Source of the DNA: Aradus depressus
Taxonomy: Eukaryota; Arthropoda; Insecta; Hemiptera; Aradidae
Reading direction: 5' to 3'
Assembly: GCA_963662175.1 (NCBI GenBank)
Contig: OY759224.1
Span: 26,173,489-26,237,488 of the forward strand
Length of the DNA: 64,000 bases
Made by a program: the position numbers and the translations under genes. Below, in pieces: positions 40,508 through 49,324 of this stretch. Numbering within the stretch: position 1 is the first letter of the stretch; every line of letters starts with the position of its first letter. The notes under the pieces are model-generated. The model saw only the letters and a list, made by a program, of their open reading frames with translations. It had not been told where the DNA came from and searched no databases.

Positions 40508-41207
40508 TTGTAATAAATAAATGAAACAAGCTTATTTTTTGAAATGTCTATTCCACTAAAGATATTTATAAAAATACAACTACCGGTTTCGGTTTCACAC
40601 CATCGCCAGGTCTAGTTATGAACTAAGTTAGTTTGCAGAGTGCGACCCCTCCAATACCTCTCTGGTGAAAGAGAGACATTATCGACAATAGCCACACTTT
40701 TGACCCATCTACAGGCATAAAATATCTCCATTGTTGCTCTAAAAGCAGGCTACTTAATAGCCTAGAACAATTAGAAATAAATAAAGCTACCAAAAGGAAC
40801 ATTTGTATGAATGACCAAATTTATTTTAACCATTCCCCTTTGCTAAAACCCTGAACTGGTTCTATTTCCACATAATATGTGGGGAAACCTATGTTATTAT
40901 CTGTTATGTTTTTTATTTTTATTTTTTACTTATTAGTCAAAAGATGTTATTTTATGTAAATTAAGAAAAATTTGTGTTTTGTCAAATATTTCATGATGTA
41001 GCTAACGGTTAAGCCGGGGGATTCCCTAATTGAAGTGACACCTTTCACCAGAGAGGTATTGGAGGGGTCGCACTCTGCAAACTAAGTTAGTTCATATCTA
41101 GACCTGACGATGGTGTGAAGCCGAAACGTGTAGTTGTATTTTTATAAATATCTTTAGTGGAATAGACAACATTTCAAAAAATAAGCTTGTTTTATTTATT
41201 CATAAGT
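40508..41207. repeat. Large foldback with 160-bp arms, CTGACGA motif on both
   Basis: Left arm 40508-40668 and right arm 41044-41207 are inverted copies: AACAAGCTTATTTTTTGAAA against ATTTCAAAAAATAAGCTTGT, and GTTTGCAGAGTGCGACCCCT against its complement, around about 375 bp. Motifs: CTGGCGA-T-GGTGTGAAACC-GAAAC (- strand, 40586-40609) and CTGACGA-T-GGTGTGAAGCC-GAAAC (+ strand, 41104-41127). The spacer has no recognised frame. Confidence 0.9.
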
Positions 41208-41497
41208 AGAGACCTAATTTGACAAGTTATATGTACATTCATCTCATTTTCAGTTGATTATGGATAGGTGTCAGCTTGTTGAACACAGCGACCTCGAGTG
41301 TGGGACATAGTTAGGGACTGAGAATCCACCATTTTGAAAGAAATTTATTGATGCAAGAACAAGGGTTAGAATAAATGATTGAAAAAGTTCTCTAGGCCAT
41401 TATTCACCTCATGGAAAAAGAAAAATTCCAAAAATATTATCAAACCAGTCACTAAGTGCTGTGGACAGCGATTTCCTTAGTTTCAGAGAATCACCCA

Positions 41498-41999
41498 AAT
41501 GTGTAAGTTTTAATATTGTTGCAATGGTGGAACTTACCCCGGGTCATTATAGATCAAAAATGAATACATGAAATGACCTACTGATAATCTATAAAGGATT
41601 CAGTTCGTAACAGTTTATATTTATCTGAGATGGTCTTGTCAGAGATATAGATATACCTTGTTTTTATCCGTGTTCTGTGGGTGGAGGAATGCCTCGTGAG
41701 CGATACAACAAACGTGATCGAGGTCTCTATAATTAGAGTGAATCTCAGAGATCGAACTTTTCCGAGTAACTCCGCTATACTCGACACAAACTCCAGGAGG
41801 AAATAACTTTTCTGGACTCATCTCCGTTTCAACTTTTTCCCTTATCTGAAAAAAAGTTTTTTTTTTTTTTTTAATTTTCTCATCTTTTAGAAGGGGAAAG
41901 TATTGAATCGTCAAATATTTCAATTTTGATGTATCTAGACTATCGAGACGCAAAGTAACGATGTATCGATTAAAATATATTATCGACAAAAAAATTCGT
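41498..41999. other. Unassigned sequence
   Basis: Two overlapping - strand frames (41578-41787, 41639-41989) show no recognisable domain. T-run at about 41856-41871. Confidence 0.4.
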
Positions 42000-42680
42000 C
42001 AGTGAATCATCGTCAATGTACTTCCTTAGAACGAATTAATCAATTAATTTTTCGCTCTCCCTCCAAGACAAATCGATAGTTTGCTCTAGTATTCAACTGT
42101 TGACTTACATAGGGGCCCCTAAATCCTCATACTAAATTTGGTGTAAATAAATTCATTATATCGGCAGTTATTAGGATTTTTGAATTCAGTCACTTCTCCC
42201 TCCTATTCTCTTCAGCCGATATGTCGTCATTTGGTTTTGACTTTCGATATATTCACTACATCGGCAGTTATTGGGTTTTTCAATTGAGCGCTCCACTGAT
42301 CCCTCCCCTTCAATTCTGTCAATTCCGCTGAAAATTTATAAGTGCGTCCTTATCAGGTTTTGAATTCACCTATGAAATTTTCTCTCGATACAACGACCGT
42401 TATTAGTTTTTATTTTAAGCCACCCCCCTAGTCGGTGGCCTTCCCTTTAGTCGATTTGAGAAAAAATAGGTGTCGACGTTAGAAGGTTCTGGATTAAAAA
42501 AATTTCGTGTCGATACATACATTCTATCGGGAGTTATCGTGTTCACAAACACACAGATAGATATTTTTGTTTTCATATTTGGAATCTAGAGGTCGGAAAA
42601 TATAATTATGTGAAAATTTCTCACCAAATTTTTGAACGATTACATAACTTCCCCTATACTTCGTATAACTGGGGAAGTAA
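42000..42680 (-). repeat. REP-A, longest copy
   Basis: Runs nearly end to end: TCGTCAGTGAATCATCGTCA, CTTCCTTAGAACGAATTAAT, a partly duplicated middle (ATCGGCAGTTATT at about 42160 and 42260), CGATACATACATTCTATCGG, ATATTTGGAATCTAGAGGTC and ACTTCCCCTATACTTCGTAT, ending CTGGGGAAGTAA. Useful for defining both ends of the family. Confidence 0.92.
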
Positions 42681-43030
42681 ACAATTCCGAGGATGTTTTT
42701 CAGCCAAATCAGACAAGGGCGTGAGGGTGAAGGGGTTAAATTTTAAAAATTAAATCTTCTAGTTCAATTGTAACTATACACCATATACCTTTCAATTATG
42801 AAAAAAAAAATCGTATAATAAATTTAATTCAATGCTAGCAAACAAAAGGAATTTCTCTTTGCACGTATGCATGTTTTGAACTAGCACACTTGTTATATTT
42901 TTGAGAGGGGGGTATGCTTTATTATGTATGCTTTATTTGATGATCATGTTTCTTCCTATTGTCAAAATTTAATGCAGCTAATAGAAACAAAAATATAGCA
43001 GAAATTACTGAATACTTTTAATATTTTATA
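42681..43030. other. REP-A scrap then AT-rich DNA
   Basis: 42690-42760 (TTTTTCAGCCAAATCAGAC) is a forward REP-A scrap. The rest is unassigned. Confidence 0.4.
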
Positions 43031-44016
43031 GGCGATAGTCGATAGTCCAAGTGACTATCGATATTAATTTTCCTTCATTATAGAGATACGTTTTGAATAA
43101 AAAATAAATAAAATAAAAAACTACAAAAAAATAAGAAGTTTATCGAAATGTTCATTTATAGTTTAAAAAAAGTTGCGTAACTTTTCAAGTCAAGTTAATC
43201 AAGTTTGATCGGAAACAGATTGTTTTCCTGGAAATATTTGAATATTTTGAATGAACGCTCGCCTCTTGTGAACACAAAACCAATCCAATTCCTAGTATAG
43301 AGAGCTAAAGCAGAAAGATACGTCTATTATGATTCTATCACGGAAACTTCTAATTAATGTGTTAAAATTCTTGCCAAGTGTTGTAGTTTAGGTTAGGTTA
43401 GGTTTTATGACTCATGCCCGGGCTTTAACTACGAGGTCATATCGCCTACTACCAGAGCGCTCTTTCGTCACTCTGGTGGACATGAGTCCGACTCTACTGC
43501 GGGAGTCCTAAATTTTCACCTAGGGTAGGGGTCTTTAACGAGTACCTGACATCGTACAGGCTCGGGACCATTGCTTAACGTCCCATCCGAAGGATGGCGT
43601 GCTTAAGTTTATTTTACCTCCCAGATAAAATAAACTAAGGGCCTCGGTCGGATTTCGAACCCACGTTCTTGAGCTCAGAATGCAGGCACGCATACCACTG
43701 AGCTACCGGGGTCCTCTGCCAAGTGTTGTATTATACTTAATACGATTATTTTCGACAGTAAATGTTATTGCCATAATATAGTTCGATTTGAAAGAACAAT
43801 TACTTATTCGATTGATATTTTTACTCCCCTTTCATCCTCCATAACATAGAATAATTTGAATTAGGTAGATATACATGAAAAAATAAAAATAAAAGAATCA
43901 TATTTTATTAAAATATTGGAATTGGAAAGTATTTTGCATGAAAAGCGTCTATGTATTGAATTATCGATACTATCGATAATTTTCCACAGATAGTATTGGA
44001 CTATCGACTATTGCCC
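43031..44016. mobile_element. Possible hAT-like element with CTATCGA ends, SINE inside
   Basis: GGCGATAGTCGATAGTCCAA (43031-43050) and TTGGACTATCGACTATTGCCC (43996-44016) are inverted with one mismatch. The right end continues ATCCCTAG, so the element may start CTAGGGATGGGC, an end type seen in some hAT elements. Related CTATCGATA blocks occur at 26745, 45655, 46745 and 63560. SINE-1 inserted inside it at 43386. No transposase seen. Confidence 0.45.
43386..43716 (-). mobile_element. SINE-1 with perfect 14-bp TSD
   Basis: TGCCAAGTGTTGTA at 43372-43385 and 43717-43730. Tail on this strand reads GTTTAGGTTAGGTTAGG, that is (CCTAA)3 in element orientation. The B box is GGATTTCGAACCCAC. One internal deletion (the block CCTACCCTAAATTTTTATT) shortens it to 331 bp. 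Confidence 0.97.
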
Positions 44017-44044
44017 ATCCCTAGTCAACAGTGAAAAGAGTTAG
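43731..44044. other. AT-rich, right part of the 43031 element
   Basis: No frame. It includes the inverted CTATCGA end described for 43031-44016. Confidence 0.35.
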
Positions 44045-44180
44045 AGGCGTCCATAATAAGAACAATTTGTCTTCATCAGGACAGGACCCCTAGAATTGCT
44101 TTCTTGATTTTCAGTGAAATTGGCCATAGGAAAAGGGGGATTAGGGGACCTAATAGCTGCCAAAGTCATGAATGTATTTA
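44045..44180 (+). repeat. REP-A fragment, diverged
   Basis: GATTTTCAGTGAAATTGGCC, AAAAGGGGGATTAGGGG and ATAGCTGCCAAAGTCATGAA. Confidence 0.7.
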
Positions 44181-44939
44181 AACGAAATTTTATATGGAAT
44201 CCAAAATTTTTTTTGGAATCCTATCCATTTTCGAATCGGGACTATAGAAAATTGGAATAAAGAATTTTTTATAACTCTCGATTTAATAAATCTATCCAAA
44301 AAGAAGGATATTAATTGCTCAATATATTTAAATAAATATAATCATCAAGATATATTTGAATTGGAAGGCAGGAAATCAACAGGAAGTCGGTAGAAGACCA
44401 ACAGCAGTCCCGAGTAGGTAAGGGTGGGGACTTGGACAACCAATAGGCACTCAGAAGAGTCCCGGGCGAGAAAAAAATGGAGACGAGCGAGCCGCACCCA
44501 GCTAGAGATCACTACGTCAGACGCCACCGAATAGGGAGGTCCACTTCACCAGCCTTGTCCATCCAACATCCCAGAGTAACCATTATACAGTTTAAAGAAT
44601 GTTTATAACAAATATATTTAGTCAAATAAGAATGGCGTAATTTTTCTTTTATGCATTTTGCACCTCATGTCATCTTGATTTTTCAAAACTGTTTAGTCTT
44701 GGCGAACCCATGCAACCAAAGAATTAGTTAGAATCATATAGAATCATTATTTTTCAAGAACAACATTTTATTATACACATCAACAATAATTTCTATTTAC
44801 AATAAGAAGGCTATTGATTTTGCACCAAATAGGTAAATTTTCAGAGGGAGAGTGAAAACTTACTGCTGGGGAAGTATATAGTAGCTTACTTCCCCAGCTC
44901 AACGAAATACGAGTATAGGGGAAGTTATATAATCGGAAT
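44181..44939. other. Unassigned, REP-A head at the right edge
   Basis: 44390-44575 is GC-richer and unassigned. Frames at 44172 and 44345 show no domain. 44840-44939 contains REP-A ends, including CTTCCCCAGCTCAACGAAAT and GAAGTTATATAATCGG. The SINE at 44940 inserted into the latter. Confidence 0.45.
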
Positions 44940-45292
44940 ATGAGGGCGCCGGTAGCTCAGTGGTATGCGTGCTTGACTTCTGAGCTCAAGGTCGTGGGTT
45001 CGTAGCCCGACCGAGGCCCTTAGTTTATTTTATCTGGGAGGTAAAATAAACTTAAGCACGCCGTCCTTCGGATGGGACGTTAAGCGATGGTCCCGAGCCT
45101 GTACGATGTCAGGTACTCGTTAAAGACTCCTACCCTAGATGAATAAAAATTTAGGGTAGGCAAAATTTAGGACTCCCACAGTAGAGTCGGGTTCATGTCC
45201 ACCAGAGTGACGAAAGAGCGCTCTGGTAGTAGGCGATATGACCTCGTTGTTAAAGCCCGGGCATGAGTCATTAAACCTAACCTAACCTAACC
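44940..45292 (+). mobile_element. SINE-1, full length, 12-bp TSD, reference copy
   Basis: TATAATCGGAAT at 44928-44939 and 45293-45304. Order of parts: GAGGGCGCCGG, A box TAGCTCAGTGG, tRNA-like region, CCTTAGTTTATTTTATCTGG, GATGGGACGTTAAGCGATGG, CCACCAGAGTGACGAAAG, GCCCGGGCATGAGTC and (CCTAA)3. The B box position reads GGTTCGTAGCCCG. This is the best copy for a consensus. Confidence 0.97.
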
Positions 45293-45662
45293 TATAATCG
45301 GAATGTCTTGTTTTCTGACCTCCTGAATTGTCGGTGAATCATCGGCTATGTAATACGCCAGCAAGTATTAATCAATTACTGTACCTAAATTTTGCTGAAT
45401 TAAAACATGTCAATTGAATTTTTTTACTTAGTTGTCCTTGAATGTAACAACTAATCAAACACACGTGATTAGCAGATTTCTGTATGCAATTCATGTAATG
45501 AACTGCTTATAGATAAACGTGTAATTTGTTTAAATTAAAACAATTTAGATACAACGAAAAAAAAAAATCAAACAATTAAAAAATAAATAAATTTCACAAT
45601 AAGTATTGTGTACAAAAGCTGAGTATTGAAATTAAATTATCAATTTTTTATATCGAAGTATA
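45293..45662. other. REP-A remainder then AT-rich DNA
   Basis: 45330-45400 (GTCGGTGAATCATCGGCTAT) continues the REP-A copy the SINE interrupted, in reverse orientation. A-rich at 45555-45590. No gene seen. Confidence 0.45.
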
Positions 45663-45905
45663 CTATCGATAATCTAAAAACCAAGGGAATTGCAAACGCT
45701 TTCTTGTTGGACTTAGCCAACCCTCTGAAGTAGACAGACAGCTACCACAAGTCACAACATGCACACCGAAATAAGCACGGTACGGCTCACAGAACTTTGT
45801 GCCAAGTACAGTTTTATGTTTCACTTGTTTAGATGCAATGTAATGTCCGCAAACATAACAAAACGTGTCTGCTGGCAATTTACAATTTCTGAATGATGAC
45901 TTTTT
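45663..45905 (-). pseudogene. CxxC zinc-binding N-terminal domain fragment, insect repeat family
   Basis: The frame reads KLPADTFCYVCGHYIASKQV, then KHKTVLGTKFCEPYRAYFGV, HVVTCGSCLSTSEGWLSPTR and a stop soon after. F(C)Y(V)CG....+Q+..T..+K..Y..YFG, then a second CxxC and G(W).., is a domain I recall at the start of many uncharacterised insect proteins, often in repeated loci. Relative to that pattern about ten residues between YFG and the second CxxC (an acidic D/W/PH-containing segment) are missing in frame, and everything after the second cysteine pair is lost. Upstream residues continue in frame without a clear start. I consider it a pseudogene or gene scrap; its function is unknown. Confidence 0.5.
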
Positions 45906-46270
45906 ACGTTAAAAGACAAAAATCAACTTCATTAATAACCACTGAACTTTATCTATACTTACAAACAACAGGAAGACATTTTGTGAATAACATCGATGTA
46001 CCTACATATACTGTTGGTTTGTTACAGAAGTCGATATATTGAAACCTTCCAGCTTTATGTTAATAAAGTTAGAGCCATCTACTGGTGATTAGTTTGAACA
46101 ACTACGATTACTAGAAAAAGAAACTACGTGTCGATTTTTTGACAGTAATATAAATTGTCTAATTTCGGGTGGGGATTGGTTGACGGGGGTCTGGCTGCGT
46201 CACTGTATGGAGAGAGTCTGGCAATATATGTGTGCTCCATGTTGGCTAAGATTTTGGCCAGGGGCAAATT
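45906..46270. other. Unassigned sequence
   Basis: 46140-46270 has mixed composition (GGTGGGGATTGGTTGACGGG) with no match in the window. Confidence 0.35.
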
Positions 46271-46280
46271 ACCAAACCAT

Positions 46281-46683
46281 TTTTTTTTTTTTTTAAATTT
46301 ACAAATAGCTATTTACAACTGTATACAAATAAATACAAGCAAATGTGCCAATAAAGAGGTAATGGCAATGTCAAAATGTCTTGAGGGGAGAAATCACCCA
46401 GTGGTGACACTCCCTAATCACTGATTTCCTCTCATTTGTAACTAATCACTGTCACTGTCACTGCTGCTGCTGAGAAGGTCTCTAGGCCATTGACGCTTAA
46501 GCCGTCTCTTAAGTCTCGTGTGAGGATTCCAAGTTGGTCGTTTGTCGAGTATGAGGCCTAGATAGCGGACTTCGTTTTTTAAAGGGATGGGATTTTGGTT
46601 AAGGTACACTGGAGGGCAGGTATATTTTCGACGATGGGTGAAGACGATGTGAACTGATTTCTTGTCATTCACCTTCACTCTCC
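46281..46683 (-). mobile_element. Jockey-like LINE, internally deleted, poly(A) and TSD
   Basis: The - strand copy ends in poly(A) (T-run 46280-46294). ACCAAACCAT at 46271-46280 recurs at 46684-46693, giving a 10-bp target duplication that fixes the 5' end at 46683. The 3' UTR ends GTTGTAAATAGCTATTTG. At 403 bp it is a short but complete insertion. Confidence 0.88.
46442..46683 (-). pseudogene. Jockey-like ORF2 fragment with in-frame deletion
   Basis: The frame reads RVKVNDKKSVHIVFTHRRKY, TCPPVYLNQNPIPLKNEVRY, LGLILDKRPTWNPHTRLKRR, then LKRQWPRDLLSSS and an acidic Ser/Asp tail to the stop. VN..KS.H+.FT.RR..CP.V.LN...IP....V+YLGL.LD...TW..H is the jockey thumb region. About 100 residues present in the copy at 22680 (from SHTRLNRR to RRLRRQWPRDLL) are missing, and the two flanks are joined in frame. 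Residues upstream of RVKVN in the open frame come from flanking DNA. Confidence 0.88.
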
Positions 46684-46693
46684 ACCAAACCAT

Positions 46694-47164
46694 TAATGTA
46701 AATGTTAAGAATATTAAGATAACAAATTTAACAAGCGTCATCTTACTGAATTATCGATTCTATCGATATTATCGGTCTATTGATAGTGGCCAACTATCGA
46801 CTATCGCCATTGTATGAAGAGAGTGGCGGTACACGAAGGGTTGAATCAGTGGGGGCTGTACGTTGGGTAAGGACCTTGGTCCTAATGACACTCTATGCTA
46901 GGTCAGGACCAAATGGCCATCCCATTAATGTAAATGTGTTTCAGAAGAGGGGGTGGGCGACATAACGGCTTATCAACTTGCCTATAAACCCTTCACCATT
47001 TACGGCTTTCCCACAAAAGTGTAGACGTTTTTAGGTACGGGACCGGTTTGAAAAAAATCCTTTGAATCACCGGTTATAACGAATTAATCAATTAACTTCT
47101 CCAAAACCAGTCGACATTTTGTGCAATATATAAAAATATAACAAACATAATTAAACATTACGTG
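46694..47164. other. Unassigned, CTATCGA block and REP-A scrap
   Basis: 46743-46815 carries TTATCGATTCTATCGATATT and CAACTATCGACTATCGCC. 47060-47115 is a reversed REP-A scrap (GAATTAATCAATTAACTTCT). No gene seen. Confidence 0.45.
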
Positions 47165-47405
47165 ATTGACAAATAGATATAAGTAATTAGTTTATAAGAT
47201 TCTTTTTTAATTATAAGTAATTTGTTTTTGTTTAATATTGATATTTTAATTCAGTTTATAATATAGGTAAAGGTAAAATAAACCCAATATTTGTTCTCTT
47301 ATTCTATGCTATTCATTTTCCCTGTTAACCCAATAAGATAATTTATACCTTTGGATTAGATTTAACATTTTTACAAAATTTAGAAAAAACAATATGGCAT
47401 CTCTT
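47165..47405 (+). repeat. Dispersed repeat E
   Basis: Inverted relative of 51180-51395: GTAATTAGTTTATAAGATTC, AAATAAACCCAATATTTGTT, TATACCTTTGGATTAGATT and ATATGGCATCTC. Non-coding. Confidence 0.8.
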
Positions 47406-47464
47406 TAGTAAATTATAAGTAACCAACTACTTTTGTACCCACAAAATTATTTTCATTTCGACAG

Positions 47465-47812
47465 TAACGCCAGTGTAAAATAGTTTTGAGGAGAGGGGTA
47501 GAGAGGGGAAATTGATCTGTGATAAAGGGGTTGGTATAACAAAGTCCTGTTATGGCCTAGAGACTAGTGACTAGAAATGGTCGAGAACCATTAGTTCAAA
47601 TGACATGGAGTCCTAGAGCCGTTATATTAACTCTAGACTTGAGTTCGTGATGAGGGCTTGGTTTGAGGCAGGAATATTGATGTATCTCTGCCCCCCCCCC
47701 CCCCCCCCCCCCCCCCTCTTACTTCGCATAGGACCGGTTCAAGAACACAACGATAAGTGATCAACACATCCGCACGATCCTGTGCAGCAGCTGGACTTTG
47801 ATTCAGATAGTT
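47465..47812. other. Repeat D then a 26-C tract
   Basis: 47465-47560 (+) is repeat D: GAGGGGAAATTGATCTGTGA, GGTTGGTATAACAAAG, GTCCTGTTATGGCC. A run of 26 C occupies 47691-47716. Confidence 0.6.
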
Positions 47813-47972
47813 CGGAGGTTGACAGAAGGTTTCACTGGGAAATATTCGCAGGATGTATTCCATCTAATTCTTCTTCGATACTATGAACACCGTTGTGTAC
47901 ATTCGCGCTAGTCGGAAAGAATATTACCTCCTGATATGGGTCTTCCTCCTAACCTACTGTCGCGACATCATC

Positions 47973-48105
47973 ACCAGGAAGGTTTTCTACCCACCAAGAA
48001 GGTTTTCTACCCATCAGAAAGGTTTTCTACCCACCAGGAAGGTTTTATAACCACCAGGAAGGTTTTATACCCACAAAGAAGGTTTTTTACCCACCAAGAA
48101 GGTTT
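47973..48105 (+). repeat. 20-21-bp minisatellite, about 6 units
   Basis: Unit AGGAAGGTTTTCTACCCACC with A/G and T/C variants. A 7-residue coding frame through it (EGFLPTK-like) is a by-product. Confidence 0.92.
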
Positions 48106-48227
48106 GTTTAATCACAGAATGCCACGCTTTAGAAGAGGATTACGGAAAGTCTCATTTCCCCTGCCCCTCTCCCCGTGATTAATAATAGTAAACACAGCCT
48201 TTGCACAGCTAAAACTCAGTTCATATA

Positions 48228-48634
48228 TGACGGGGTTAGAATCAAAATGGTCTAAGTGACATTTTTAAAACTTTGAGGAAACTGTGCATTAAGTTCTTAA
48301 CTAATTTAAAAAATCTATAATTTTTCGAAACCGTAAATATTTTGTTTTCTGCTTTTACGGTGAAAGTTGCTGTTAGCAAACCATAAAATTGAAAAAAAAA
48401 AATCTTAATTTCAAATTAAGGTCAAGGTTGTGATCAAGGTCACTATTGATATGTTTAAGTTACTTGTTTACCTCACCAAAATGGTATAAGTGATTTGCCA
48501 CTAGATCTCAGCACTGGCTAGGATTTCACTTATACAAATTTTTTTCCTGAACAGAACTATCATTTTTGTACCCGACTATGCACTTAACGAAAAATTTGCA
48601 AAAATGTCAGACCATTTTGATTCTAACCCCGTCA
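48228..48634. mobile_element. 407-bp MITE, about 38-bp TIRs, TA target
   Basis: TGACGGGGTTAGAATCAAAA, then TGGTCTAAGTGACATTTTT, is matched inverted at 48596-48634 with a 3-base deletion. Flanking TA at 48226-48227 and 48635-48636. The right unit of the tandem duplication lacks it (about 49120-49150). Shares its TIR core with 28540-28792. Confidence 0.9.
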
Positions 48635-48854
48635 TACATTACTTCTCCAGCTAGACAAAGTATAAGACAAGTTATGTAATCTGTCAAAAATTGTAAGTTC
48701 GGAAGTTGGCAGGAGGTTTCACTGGGAAATATTCCAGGATGTATCCCATTTAATTCTTCTTCGATGCTATTAACTCCGTTATGATACCACATTCGCGCTA
48801 GTCGAACAAAGTACCTCCTGATACGGGTCTTCCTCCTAATCTACTGTCCCTACA

Positions 48855-49047
48855 TCTGCCCACCAGGAAGGTTTTCTACCCACCAAGAAGGTTTTTTACC
48901 TACCAGGAAGGTTTTTTACCTACCAGGAAGGTTTTCTACCTACCAAGAAGGTTTTCTACCTACGAGGAAGGTTTTCTACCTAGCAGGAAGGTTTTCTACC
49001 CACCAGGAAGGTTTTCTACCCACCAAGAAGGTTTTCTACCCACCAGG
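48855..49047 (+). repeat. 20-21-bp minisatellite, about 9 units
   Basis: Same unit as 47973-48105, expanded to nine or so copies in the right half of the duplication. Confidence 0.92.
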
Positions 49048-49226
49048 AAGGTTTGTTTAGTCACAGAATGTCACGTTTTGGAGGAGGATTATGGAAAGTC
49101 TCAACATAGCCTTTGCGCAGCTAAAACTCAGTTATTTATAGGAATTACTTCTCCAGCTAGACAAAGTATAAGGCAAGTTATGTAATCTGTCAGAAATTGT
49201 AAGTTGAGTTTTCATCGGAATTACGA

Positions 49227-49290
49227 CATATCTACAATGAGACAACGATATATCTACAATGAGACAACGCTATATCTACAATGAGACAAA
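49227..49290 (+). repeat. 22-bp tandem repeat, 3 units
   Basis: ATATCTACAATGAGACAACG repeats three times with small changes. Confidence 0.9.
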
Positions 49291-49324
49291 GAAACCCGCT
49301 GATCCCCTAACTTTCCTGATATTC

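Larger units (their letters stand above)
38707..41497. mobile_element. 2.8-kb composite element with perfect 28-bp TIRs
   Basis: TGGGTGATTCTCTGAAACTA, then AGGAAATC, at 38707-38734 is exactly inverted at 41470-41497. Inside, a motif (A/G)GGGACTGAG recurs near 38847, 38882, 40370 (partial) and 41315. It contains a pogo-like element (39175-40005) and a foldback (40508-41207), which are probably later insertions. Without them about 1.3 kb remains. No transposase frame is visible, so it is non-autonomous. Superfamily and target duplication are not resolved. Confidence 0.7.
47813..49200 (+). repeat. Tandem duplication of about 490 bp, left copy carrying a MITE
   Basis: Left unit 47813-48706 and right unit 48707-49200 share TTTCACTGGGAAATATTC, TTCGCGCTAGTCG, GGGTCTTCCTCCTAA, a minisatellite, GCAGCTAAAACTCAGTT and a REP-A head (CTTCTCCAGCTAGACAAAGT). 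Without the MITE at 48228-48634 the left unit is about 485 bp. Confidence 0.9.

Noticed and set aside
42650..42680. loxP-like sequence (ACTTCGTATAGC) in the REP-A head
   Set aside because: Only one arm-like stretch of about 11 bases matches, spacing and the second arm are wrong, and it recurs as a normal part of a genomic repeat.
43388..43402. Interstitial telomere repeat (TTAGG)3
   Set aside because: It is the tail of a SINE-1 copy, bounded by that element's target duplication.
44172..44393. 73-residue + strand frame as a gene fragment
   Set aside because: It is Asn/Ile/Lys-rich, as expected for chance frames in AT-rich DNA, starts in a REP-A scrap and has no recognised domain.
44940..45010. 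Functional tRNA gene
   Set aside because: A and B boxes are present, but no acceptor stem or credible anticodon arm closes. It is the SINE-1 head, repeated many times.
48855..49047. CRISPR-like array
   Set aside because: The 20-21-bp units are contiguous without unique spacers, and the genome is animal-like.
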